DNA of 64,000 nt from Sweltsa coloradensis. Lineage: Eukaryota; Arthropoda; Insecta; Plecoptera; Chloroperlidae. The translations under genes were made by a program, and so were the position numbers. The stretch spans positions 1-64,000 of the forward strand of contig JAMZAV010003133.1 in assembly GCA_024449915.1 (NCBI GenBank). The letters are read 5' to 3'. The notes under the pieces were generated by a model. That model had not been told where the DNA came from. It worked only from the letters and a program-made list of their open reading frames with translations, and ran no database searches. Numbering within the stretch: position 1 is the first letter of the stretch; every line of letters begins with the position of its first letter. Shown here one piece after another: positions 48,893 through 58,594 of this stretch.

Positions 48893-49740
48893 ACCTTAGT
48901 TTTAAACCCCCTGTTTTAAGAAGCCCTAAAAAACCAAATGGGGGGGCGTCAGGGCCCCATCATTAAAGCCCTTTGTTTTCCAGGTTTTTGATTTTGGAAC
49001 CCTTTTATTCGTCAGGGGAAATTTAAAGGGTTTTAACCTTCTGAGAAACCCCTTTGTGTTTCCAAGATTTTAAATTCGCGAAAAATTGGTTAGGTTTTTT
49101 TTTTTTTTCCCCTTTTAAATTTTTTGAAAAAATTGTTTAAAAAAAAAAGAAAATTTTGTCAAGGTTTTTCAAATTGGGGTCCATTTTTTTAACTTATGTT
49201 TTTTTAATTTTTTTTTTCCAATGGAAGTTTTTTAAAGTATGATTTAGCGATTTTTACAAAAAAAATTTTTTCCCCTTTTTTTTTACTTTGGGGAAATTTT
49301 GACCAATCCCCCCCCCCCCCCCCCCCAACCCCTTGGGAATTTAAACCTTTTTTATTCATATTTATTTTTATGATTTTTTTTTTAATTTTTAATGTATAAT
49401 TTTTTCTTTGATAAGTATATATTTGTTTTCTATAAACAAATTTTCATGAACCATAAAGGGTTTTTTAGAAGGGTGAAATGCATTGATAAAAATTTGGGGC
49501 CCATTAAAAAAATTTAAAATGTACTACGTACGTAGCCCCCCGGGGGCCCTTTTAATCCCCGGAGGTTCGTGGGGAGTAAATACGGGAAAACAGGAGACCG
49601 GGGTCCAACCCAATTTTCATTGGTTAGATGAAACTTGAAGGTACTGAGACTCACAGTAAGCCACGCCCGAAGATGCGCTCATGGCTAAGCAATAAAATGT
49701 TGACTGGGGGCCCCATGGACCCCAGGTGGTTAACCAAGGG
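48893..49740. mobile_element. piggyBac-like non-autonomous element (candidate)
   Basis: The satellite is interrupted between ttaa (48,889-48,892) and ttaa (49,741-49,744). The right end reads ggtggttaaccaaggg and the left end, in noisy sequence, accttagttttaaacc, so the ends form an inverted repeat of the form ccctt(g)gtt(t)aacc. A TTAA target duplication with CCC-type inverted ends is the piggyBac signature. At ~850 bp with no transposase, this would be a non-autonomous derivative. The interior holds an 18-C run near 49,310 and a T-rich segment, both partly consensus noise. Confidence 0.6.
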
Positions 49741-51711
49741 TTAAACGCAAATTCAAATTTGAAGTTGTTCTAAATCAGCCTTGTTTATTCTTGCGTTGAT
49801 CCACGGATGTTCACTTGTCCATACCATTGATTGTTATATTTCCTAATAAAAATGTCGATCTTTGGTTGGTTATCGCTCACTCGTCCATTGCGTCGTGGCC
49901 TACAAGGTTGGCATGGACGCTTTGATTTATTGTCCCCTACTAAAAAGCAGTTATGTGACTGAGTGGGTAGACTCTTAATGCGGATTTTTGTTTTTATTTA
50001 TCGTAGGCCTTACAAGGCTGAAAAAAAAGAAGAGAAGAATCGCGATAACTAATGACATAGAATCACTGTATGAGACACTTTTATCCAAGGCCAACTTGGC
50101 TTAAGAAAACGTTTTTTTTTCCCGATTGCTATAACAAATGACATAACTCACTGTATACAAACCTTTAACGAAGGCCTCTTTAGGCTGAAGAAAGAAGAAG
50201 GAGAAGAATCGCGACAACAAATCACATACTTTTACTGTATGAAACATTTTAACCGATGGCCTCGCTTGGCTGAAAAAAAACTTTTTTTTTTAACGCAAAT
50301 ACTAAAGTTATTCTAAATCAGCCTTGTTGATTCTGGCGTTGATCCACGGATGTTTGCTCTGTCTATACCATTGATTAATATATTTTCTAATAAAAATATC
50401 GATCTTCGGTTGGTTATCGCTCACTCGTCCATTGCGTCGAGGCCTACAAGGTTGGCATGGACGCTTTGATTTATCGTCTCCTACTAAAAAGCAGTTATGA
50501 GACTGAGTGGGTAGACTCTTATGCGAACTTTTGTATTTATTTATCGTAGGCCTAACTAGGCTGAAAAAAGAAGAAGAGAAGAATATCGCGATATCTAATG
50601 ACATTAAACACTGTATGAGACACTTTTATCTAAGGCTAACATGGCTGAATAAAACGGGTATTTTTCCCGATTGCTATAACAAATCACAAATAACTCACTG
50701 TATACAAACCTTTAACGAAGGCCTCTTTAGGCTGAAGAAAGAAAAAGGAGAAGAATCGCGACAACAAATCACATACTTTTACTGTATGAAACATTTTAAT
50801 CGTTGGCCTCGCTTGGCTGAAGAAAACGGGTATTTTTCTTGAACGCAAATACAAAAGTTGTTCTGAATCAGCCTTGTTGATTCTGGCGTTGATCCACGGA
50901 TGTTCGCTCTGTCTATACCATTGATTGTTATATTTCCTAATAAAAATATCGATCTTTGGTTGGTTATCGCTCACTCGTCCATTGCGTCAGGGCCTACAAG
51001 GTTGGCTTGGACGCTTTGATTTATTGTCCCCTACTTAAAATCAGTTATGTGACTAAGTGGGTAGACTCTTAATGCGGATTTTTGTATTTATTTATCGTAG
51101 GCCTTACTAGGCTGAAAAAAGAAGAAGAGAAGAATATCAAGATAACTAATGACATAGAAACACTGTATGAGACACTTTTATCCAAGGCCAACATGGCTGA
51201 AGAAAACGGGTATTTTTCTTGAACGCAAATACAAAAGTTGTTCTGAATCAGCCTTGTTGATTCTGGCGTTGATCCACGGATGTTCGCTCTGTCTATACCA
51301 TTGATTGTTATATTTCCTAATAAAAATATCGATCTTTGGTTGGTTATCGCTCACTCGTCCATTGCGTCGAGGCCTACAAGGTTGGCATGGACGCTTTGAT
51401 TTATTGTCCCCTACTAAAAAACAGTTATGTGACTGAGTGTGTAGACTATTAATGCGGACTTTTGTATTAATTTATCGTAGGCCTTACTAGGCTGAAAAAA
51501 GAAGAAGAGAAGAATATCAAGATAACTAATGACAAAGAATCACTATTTTAGACACTTTTATCCAAGGCGAACATGGCTGAAGGAAACGGGTATTTTTCCC
51601 GATTGCTATTACAAATCTCAAATAACTCACCGTATACAAACCTTAAAACGAAGGCCTCTTTAGGCTGAAGAAAGAAGAAAGAGAAGAATCGCGACAACAA
51701 ATCACCAATGT
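49741..51711. repeat. Complex satellite array, final segment (clean) and array edge
   Basis: A monomers with ccattgatt anchors near 49,827, 50,368, 50,918 and 51,298. The last spacing is only 380 bp, about 170 bp short of the normal 550 and close to two 85 bp sub-units. It is consistent with deletion of sub-repeats. The array ends inside a monomer at caaatcac (51,704-51,711), after which unrelated DNA begins. Confidence 0.95.
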
Positions 51712-51957
51712 TAGGGAAGGAACTATTAAAAAGAACGCGTTCTCGTGAACGCGTTCTTTTTTTGTGAACTATTCAGTGAACTTACACTTTTTTTTACATG
51801 AATGAACTTGAACTTAAAAAGTTTATTCCGAGAACGAACTTTTTAATTTTAGAAAGTTCATTTGTAAGTTCTTTCCGTGCGCCGAACAGCCGTCGACTCA
51901 CCGCCGTCGACGCTTAAAAACAATAACAATTCGTTTTTTATCGTTGTTTTTTTGGTT
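51712..51957. other. Array-edge sequence with long palindrome
   Basis: Begins caatgttagggaaggaac and contains a perfect palindrome and several gaac/gttc motifs (gaacgaac, agttcatt), plus a gtcgac...gtcgac pair at 51,893-51,912. This composition recalls termini of some hAT-like elements, but I found no matching opposite end. Non-coding. Confidence 0.4.
51728..51761. repeat. Perfect 15 bp palindrome with 4-base loop
   Basis: aaaaagaacgcgttc (51,728-51,742) and gaacgcgttcttttt (51,747-51,761) pair completely around tcgt. The arm core gaacgcgttc is itself palindromic. It could be a cruciform, or a transposon terminus. A run of t follows, but a Rho-independent-type terminator is not expected in a eukaryote. 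Confidence 0.9.
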
Positions 51958-52158
51958 TATTTGGATTAAGGACGCGTCAACCGTTAGGTCATAATAAACC
52001 ACTCTAACCTAGGGGTGGGGGGGAGAGGAGGGGCCCATGCTGGTCAGAATCAGCCACGGGAAAGGGGAGGAAGGGGGGTTTCTCACGATGCGGTCGGAAT
52101 CGTCTTCGTTGTGTCATAGTCATCGTCGTCGGGGAGGTCGTCAAGGGAAGGGGGCAAG
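51958..52158 (-). repeat. Dispersed repeat, copy 2
   Basis: The reverse complement of 31,656-31,851. The shared core includes ggacgcgtcaaccgttaggt and gcccatgctggtcag. Both copies lie beside or within transposable elements, about 20 kb apart and in opposite orientation. No coding assignment. Confidence 0.85.
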
Positions 52159-52772
52159 GTCTCCGACGACGATTGCCAGAGCTGCCTCTATTATCGTTTA
52201 TCGCAGGCCTACGTTGACGCACGTTCAACTGATTTTGACAACATCACGCACGATTCACGAAGTTTAAACGATGTAAGTTTTTTCCATTTCATATTTATTC
52301 ACAGATTCGTACTTAGTAAAAATTACCATCTCCTGAAGGAGAGGGAGTGAATAACTAGCATAATAATTATAATAAGAATAGAAAAAGTAATACAATAAAA
52401 TATTTAAGAGAACAAATTATTTAGAAAAAGATAGATCAACATACATACGTATAAAAATAAATGATTTTTATTGAATGTAGTGGTTACATGGTTTGGTACA
52501 ATATTGGACAGAAATTCCTGAAACATATAAAACAAAAATTATGTGATGGACTAAAAATGAGATGGGGACACAAAATGTGTTAGTTTAATTCAATTTTTGC
52601 AATAAGGAATTCCTCTAAGGAATAAAAAAGGGTTATGAATGAGAAAAGATTTTTTTCTAAATGATGTTGGAGTATCGTTTTTGATGGATTGTGGAAAATT
52701 TATTGTAAATTTTACTACAGAGGTAGCTTGGACTGTTTTTAAATAGTTAATGGTTGAAAGTAGGAATTAATT
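52159..52772. other. AT-rich spacer without recognisable feature
   Basis: No repeat, RNA gene or protein domain is recognised. CpG content falls off after about 52,270. Confidence 0.4.
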
Positions 52773-53399
52773 GGATGAGCGTAGCGAGCGAAGCGACGAT
52801 TCCATTCTACTACACTGGAGAAAAAAATCCGGAATGTTTTTTTTTTCTTTCTTTTTTTAAAATATTTTTGTGTGTCTGTGAACACGATTCCGGCTAAACC
52901 GATACTCCGATTGCGATTAAATTTTATGGAGACCTTCGAAATCTCTGAACTTAGAACTGCACTTTACGAAAAATTGATAAAAAATTTATTTCTCTTGAAA
53001 ATCACAATTTTACGATTTTTTTGTTTTTCTTATTTGTTTTTGTTTGTATTTTTGTGTGTTTGTTAACACGATTCCGGCTAAACCAATATTCCAATTGCGA
53101 TGAAATTTTCTGAAGACCTTTGAAATCTTTAAACTTAGAACTGCCACCTTTTTGAGCGCAATCGAAAAATTATTTCTTATGAAAATCGCAATTTTACGAT
53201 TTTTTTTTCGTTTTTCTTGTTTTTTTCTGTTTGTATTTTTGTGTGTTTGATAACACGATTCTGGCTTAACCGATACTCCAATTGCGATTAAATTTTCTGG
53301 AGACCTTCGAAATCTTTAAACTTAGACCTGGCACGTTTTTGGGTACAATCGAAGAAATATTTCTCATGAATATCGTACTTTCACGATATTTTACTATTT

Positions 53400-53672
53400 T
53401 TAGTGCGATATTTTCGTGACATTTGGGCCGATTCTGACCAAATGGGTGGGACTACAACGTTCACATTTCACATGGACATTAAGGTTATGGTGGTGTATTG
53501 CTTTTTGAAAGAAAAAGTTGAAAAATTTGGACAGAATCCATAGAAATAAAGGTTTTAATATGAGTTTTTTTTTTAGGTTTATAATAACAATTAACAAGTA
53601 ACAATAGAAACTTGACAACAATCACCTATACAATGCATTCAAAAAGCACTTGCAAAGGAAAAGTGGTCCTAC
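53400..53672. other. Centre of the foldback element
   Basis: AT-rich, no recognised protein domain, and open frames of no more than about 73 codons. Confidence 0.4.
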
Positions 53673-54125
53673 ACTAGGAAAACGCTTAAGTCCCGCCGCG
53701 TTGTTGGATGAGCGTAATTGGTGCATTGAGCTGCCAATTGTGTTATGCGGATTTTCTGTTGTTCTGTGAAAAAATTATTACTAAGTCGAAGAAATTTTTT
53801 TAATTAAATTAAATGAAATAAAAAATTAACTTTATTTTTTTATTTTTTTTACTAATCGTAATTTAAAAAAAGTAAAAAAATCGTAAAATTGCGATTTTCA
53901 TAATAAATTATTATTCGATTGCGCTCAAATTTTACAAGAATATATTAATTCATAAAATTAAGGTTCTGTGAAAAAATCATTACTATAGAATAAAGCATGT
54001 AGCCTAGGTGTTATAAGTCAAAGATTTGTTTCGAAAAAGAAAAAAACCTGTAAAATTTCGATTTTCATGAGAAATAATTTTTCGATTGCGCTCAAATTTC
54101 ACATGAAATTAAGGTTCTGTGAAAA
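53673..54125 (+). repeat. Direct duplication, copy 1
   Basis: From ctaggaaaacgcttaagtcc through the second aaggttctgtgaaaaaatca this stretch is repeated at 54,608-55,086, 935 bp away at its left end, with perhaps 85-90% similarity by eye. Each copy contains two diverged ~150-170 bp units. It forms the inner right arm of the foldback element. Confidence 0.8.
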
Positions 54126-54458
54126 AATCATTAAAATCAGATTAAGCATGTAGGTGTTATAAGTCGAAGAAATTTTTAAAAAATCGAAAAAAAATCGTAA
54201 AATTGCGATTTTCATAAGTAAAAGTTTTTTGATTGCGCTAAAAAACGTGGCAGATCTAAGTTCAGAGATTTCGAAGGCCTCCATAAAATTTCATCGCAAT
54301 TGGAGTATCGCTTTAGCCGGAATCGTGTTAACAAACACACAATAATACAAACAGAAAAAAAAAAAAAAACATTCCGGATTTTTTTCTCCAGTGTAGTAAA
54401 ATGGAATCTTCGCTTCGCTCATCCAAAAAACTAAAAACTTACAGAAACGCCCATCCAT

Positions 54459-54639
54459 CAACGCGGCGGGACTAAAGCGTTTTCCTAGTATGTTAGAGTT
54501 GGTACGCGTTTTATGAGAGTGGTTTATTGCATTTGTTAAGAACAGTTCAGGATGAGAGTGTGCAAATGTGGAAGCTGACAAAATTAATTCGGATGTAAGA
54601 GTCAATATACTAGGAAAACGCTTAAGTCCCGCCGCGTTG
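54459..54639. mobile_element. Small inverted-repeat unit (MITE-like)
   Basis: Arms of 32 bp at 54,459-54,490 (caacgcggcgggactaaagc, then gttttcctagta) and 54,608-54,639 (inverse) pair with one mismatch. They enclose 117 bp of unrelated sequence. The same arm sequence occurs once more, alone, at 53,673-53,703. It could be a small non-autonomous transposon or a by-product of the duplication and inversion of this region. Confidence 0.6.
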
Positions 54640-55086
54640 TTGGATGAGCGTAATTGGTGCATTGAGCTGCCATGTGATGAAGATTTTCAGTTGTTCTGTG
54701 AAAAAATCATTACTTAGTTGAAGATTTTTTTAAATTATATTAAATTAAATAAAAATTAACTTAAATTTTTAATTTTTTTAATTAATCGTTATTTTAAAAA
54801 AGGAAAAAGTCGTAATTTTGAAATTTTTATGAGAAATAATTATTCGATTGCGCACAAATTTTACACAAATGTATATATTCATAAAATTAAGGTTCTGTGA
54901 AAAAATCATTCCAATAGGATAAAGCATGTTGGTGTTATAAGTCAAAGAATTGTTTTAAAAAATAAAAAAATTGTAAAATTTCGATTTTCATACGAAATAG
55001 TTTTTCGATTGCGCTCAAATTTTACACGAATACCTAGATTCATAAAATTAAGGTTATGTGAAAAAATCATTAAAATCGGATAAAGC
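54608..55086 (+). repeat. Direct duplication, copy 2
   Basis: The partner of 53,673-54,125. It shares tggatgagcgtaattggtgc early on and the two gttctgtgaaaaaatcatt units near 54,891 and 55,052. It ends abruptly where the 61 bp minisatellite begins. Confidence 0.8.
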
Positions 55087-55089
55087 AAG

Positions 55090-55325
55090 TCGAAAGGGGG
55101 TACTTGGTCCCTAGGGCTGGGATACCTCAACGATATAACGTATAAGAAGACGAAAGAGGGTACTTGGTCCCTAGGGCTGGGATACCCCCCAAGATATAAC
55201 ATATAATAAGACGAAAGAGGGTACTTGGTTCCAAGGGGTGGGATACCCCCACGACATAACGTGTAATAAAACGAAAGGGGGTATTTGGTCCCTAGGGATG
55301 GAATACCCCCCACGATTTAACGTGA
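55090..55325. repeat. Minisatellite, ~61 bp unit, four copies
   Basis: Units begin cgaaag(a/g)ggg near 55,091, 55,151, 55,213 and 55,271 and share ggtacttggtccctagggct and gggatacccc. Copies differ at scattered positions. The minus-strand open frame across it (54,942-55,313) owes its GTKYPL/PSPRDQVP periodicity to the repeat and is not evidence of a gene. Confidence 0.95.
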
Positions 55326-55634
55326 AACCCACAAAGCCCATTATGCGGGCACATCTGTGGTATAAACAACATCAAATCAAGTTAACATTTTGTTTTGTTG
55401 TTTTTTTTTTTGAATTGTTCTGTTTATGAAATCATTTAGCCAAGCATGATTTTTAAGTTTATTTACAACGAATTTTTTTCTGTGAAATTATTTCAAATTG
55501 TTTTAACTGATTGATTGATTGATATTTGAATAATTATATTAAAAGGAGTCGCTGAGGCTGGCGCGGGGGACGAGTTTAAGCGCTCAGCTTTCTGTTGTTT
55601 TGGTTTGTTTTCGGGTAAACGGTTTATAACACCG
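55326..55634. other. Spacer without recognisable feature
   Basis: AT-rich with a short (gatt)n run near 55,510 and a CpG-containing patch at 55,545-55,590. No gene is recognised. Confidence 0.4.
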
Positions 55635-55705
55635 TTATTATTATTATAATAATAATAATAAAAATAATAATAAATAATAATAATAATAATAATAAAAATA
55701 TAATA

Positions 55706-55760
<55 letters not shown>
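55635..55760. repeat. (AAT)n microsatellite
   Basis: About 126 bp of imperfect ttatta/aataat repeats ending exactly where the first Penelope-like unit starts (cagccaatcagaag at 55,761). Its position at the boundary suggests either a target preference or slippage produced at insertion. Confidence 0.95.
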
Positions 55761-55798
55761 CAGCCAATCAGAAGACACCGCCACGGAGGAGTGTTCGG

Positions 55799-55871
55799 CT
55801 GAGGCTGAAACAAACTTATCAGCCTCAGTTCTCATGAATATGTTACCCACAGAGGTAACGAAACGTCGAGG
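55799..55871 (+). ncRNA. Structured pLTR segment with hammerhead-ribozyme-like core, unit 1
   Basis: A perfect 10 bp hairpin (ctgaggctga at 55,799-55,808 with tcagcctcag at 55,819-55,828) precedes ctcatga (55,831-55,837). Next come a 6 bp stem gttacc/ggtaac around cacaga (55,842-55,859), gaaac (55,860-55,864), gtc and gagg (55,868-55,871), which can pair with cctc at 55,823-55,826. The order C-strand, CUGANGA, stem II, GAAAC, GUC, helix I is that of type I hammerhead ribozymes, which are documented in PLE pseudo-LTRs. Here the box reads CUCAUGA (the essential G5 replaced by C) and four bases separate it from stem II, so activity is doubtful. It may be a derived or dead form. Confidence 0.35.
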
Positions 55872-56020
55872 TACGTATAATGTTTACTCGCGACGCGGCG
55901 AAATAACCCGAAACTCATACACGTTTGATTTAATATTAAAAGGGCCGCGAAAGTTTAAAATGTGAATTAATTCGCCTCTACGGGGAGGAAATATTCAATA
56001 GTACACAAAAGTTCAGTAGC

Positions 56021-58594
56021 TTGAGGGTGAAGAAAAACCGATTGTTGTGTGATTTGGCGTTCCTCTGTCAATGCAGAGACAATCAAGTGATTCCGAAATT
56101 CGCGTTAATCAAGCATCCACTTATATCATCGATTTCAACTAAAAATATTTTCCGTAGAGCCAGTGAAGCCCTGGTCAGAAACCAGATACACAAGTGTCGA
56201 AGTGATTTAGATTCTGTTTCACGTGAATTGTACTCGCTGCATCTCCATCTCGCCAGTCAGTTAAGCCCTTATCACTGGAATATAATAGAAGAATTGGCTG
56301 CTAACAAGGTACATTCGTCAACAGTCAGGTCAGTAAGACAAACAGTAAAAAATTAATAAAACTCTGCAATGATACAACTAAATCGAGCTTATCAAAAAGA
56401 GGTCAAACTACAGATTCTAGGATTAAGCGAAGTAGTTCACAATCTATCATGTGTGAATCTACCCCAGCCAGCTATAGACGCTTTGTCGAAGGGGCCCAAA
56501 CTTTGCGTTGGCTCCATTACACATTCCCCTAGAAGAGATCGTGTCTGGAGTCGAGGCAGCTGTGAAGGAAACCCGCCGCGAGACCAGGCCCGAAGAAGGT
56601 TAGCAGGAGACGGCTCGCATAATACGCCCCTGCCACACCCCCCCCATAAATATCAGCAAACAGGAAGTGCGGCAAATAATACCCTAAAGAGGGATGAGGA
56701 GGATTTTAGTTTTGAAGGCAGACAAGGCAATGCCCCCGTTGTGATGAACACATGCGACTACAAACAAAAATGTTGGCTTTACTTAACAGCAAAACATACA
56801 AACAAATACCAAAAAACCCACTGAATCGCATCAAAGCCCAAACAATTGCGCTGATAAAAAATTCACCTTTAGATTCAAATGTAAAAAAAGCATCTTATCA
56901 TTCATGATCCCAAAACACCGAGAATTTATGGACTTCCAAAAATTCATAAACCGGACACGCCCCTAAGGCCCATAGTGAGTGGCCTCGACTCTCCAACGTA
57001 TCATCTGGCAGCTTACTTTCGAAGCAACTACAACATCTTGTACCTTCATCTGTTCATATATAAAAAATCTTATCATTTTATCGAAAATTTGAAAGTGTCA
57101 ATCTTTCAACCCCATCACATACTTGTTAGTTTCGAAATGTTTCACTTTCACGAAAGTGCCGATTCCGGATGCTATTTAAGGTGTTGGCGGAAATCAAAGC
57201 CCCTTGCTCCACACATTGTCAAACTGGCTGAGCAAATTTTCTCAACACTACATTCTTTTTTTTTCGAGGGCAAGATATACGAACAATCTGAAGGAAGTCC
57301 CATGGGAAGTCCATTGAGCCCGGTCATCGCCAACATTTTTCTCGAGCATTTCGAGACCAAGGCTCTGTTGACATCTCCTATCAAACCTGTCCTATGGAAG
57401 CGCTATGGGATGACATAGTATGTGTGTTCCCGGGCACGCGAGAAGAATTACACGATTTTCACACCCATTTAAACAACATACATCCCCAGTATTCAATTGA
57501 CAGTAGAGATAGAAGTCGAAAAACAGTTACCCTTTCTTGATTTGTTATTGACAAGGTTAGATAATGGTCGTATTGGTCCGCCGTCTACCGGAAGGCCCCA
57601 CACATACTAACTTATATTTACAAGCCACCTCACACCATCTCCCATCTCAAAAGCATGCAGTTTTTCAACTCTCTAGTGTCACGTGCCAAACGCCTGTCCG
57701 ATGAAGAAAGTTACACCGAAGAAAAGAAGATATTAACCGAAACATTTCAGGACAATGGTTACAGCTTATCGACATCCGTAGAGCCCTTTCCCTAGAACAC
57801 CCCGAGAAGATGCGACCACTCTGTCAGCCGGACACGCCCCCCAAGTTTGCTCATTTGCCGTATGTGAAATTTACAACAATCGTATTAGTCGTTATCTACA
57901 CAAGTTTCAATCAAAAAATGTTTTTAAACCACATAAGAAAGTCGCCAGTATGTTAAGATCTCCAAAAGACAAAAATCACTTAGGGGGGAGCGGTATTTAA
58001 AAAAATACCGTGCCCAAATGTGGCCAGGCGTACATAGGGCAAAAGTGTAGGACTGTCGCCACAAGGGTCAAAGAACATCGACATCACTGTAACTCGTTGA
58101 GAGAAGACTTGTCGGCTGTTGCCAAACATGCCGTCGACAACATCAGCAATCCTGACACGAGATACTATTTGATGAAACCCGAATTTTATGCAACGAACCT
58201 GCCCTATGGCCACGCCTAATCAGGGAGTCAATAGAAATAGCCAAATCACTAACAACTTCAACGGTGACGTAGGCGGCTATAAACTGAGTAACTCCTGGGC
58301 CCCAGTCATCCAAAATAGCATCCCGAGCCCACAAGGAACTACAACAATACAACAGCAACGTCAACAACACAGAGAAAAAAACAACAACAACAAAAAAAAC
58401 AACAACCGGAGCTACAAACCCACATCAACGACAACAAAAACAAAAACAACAAGGTTGACGTCATCCTCTCCAACCAGGGGAGATAACTACCCCCACTCCA
58501 CCACGTGTGCCACCCCAGCCAATCAGAAGACACCGCCACGGAGGAGTGTTCGGCTGAGGCTGAAAAAAAAACTTATCAGCCTCAGTTCTCATGA
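56021..58594 (+). CDS. PLE reverse transcriptase-GIY-YIG endonuclease, unit 1 (frame breaks)
   Basis: PLE proteins nick the target with the GIY-YIG domain and copy element RNA at that site. The N-terminus (CRDNQVIPKFALIKHP, RASEALVRNQIHKCR, SRELYSLHLHLASQLS; 56,063-56,290) is a typical PLE N-terminal region. It is followed by a break near 56,354. The RT carries RIYGLPKIHKPD (near 56,919-56,960, split by a frame change), EGSPMGSPLSPVIANIFLEH (57,290-57,350) and a catalytic box near 57,402 where a missing base destroys YVDD. Then come FLDL (about 57,535), a thumb region, and GIY-YIG motifs KCGQAYIGQKCRTVATRVKE at about 58,015-58,072. The C-terminal tail is Gln/Asn-rich from caa repeats (58,335-58,460). 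The stop (tga, 58,592-58,594) is inferred from unit 2. The start is uncertain: no good ATG precedes the conserved part, and 56,021 is a ttg. Confidence 0.88.

Larger units (their letters stand above)
52773..54424. mobile_element. Foldback-type element (copy 2) with ~185 bp sub-repeats
   Basis: The left end ggatgagcgtagcgagcgaa (52,773) is mirrored at the right by cgcttcgctcatcc (54,411-54,424). Continuing inward both arms carry acactggagaaaaaaatcc, a poly-A/T run, cacgattccggctaaaccga and ggcctccat/atggagacct segments. In the left arm the cacgatt(c/t)cgg unit repeats at 52,883, 53,067 and 53,254 (184 and 187 bp apart). The right arm, 53,850-54,424, contains similarly spaced units with attgcgctcaaattt and aaggttctgtgaaaaaat. 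The centre (53,400-53,670) shows no gene. The window begins in another copy of the same family. Confidence 0.75.

Noticed and set aside
25870..51720. CENP-B box-like match in the satellite (atcgttgg ... aaacggg)
   Set aside because: The two half-motifs are separated by about 17 bases in every monomer instead of being contiguous, so this is not a CENP-B box.
51728..51770. Rho-independent terminator (hairpin plus T-run)
   Set aside because: The form fits, but the context is eukaryotic with no upstream gene. A transposon end or cruciform palindrome is more likely.
52004..52267. Basic Arg/Pro-rich frames on both strands at the dispersed repeat
   Set aside because: The CpG/purine composition of the repeat explains them. 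The inverse copy at 31,656-31,851 does not preserve the frame.
54942..55313. A repetitive-protein gene (PSPRDQVP repeats) on the minus strand
   Set aside because: The periodicity is that of the 61 bp minisatellite. The reading frame of the repeat changes from unit to unit because 61 is not a multiple of three.
55644..55850. Minus-strand poly-Ile/Tyr frame
   Set aside because: It is a translation of the (AAT)n microsatellite.
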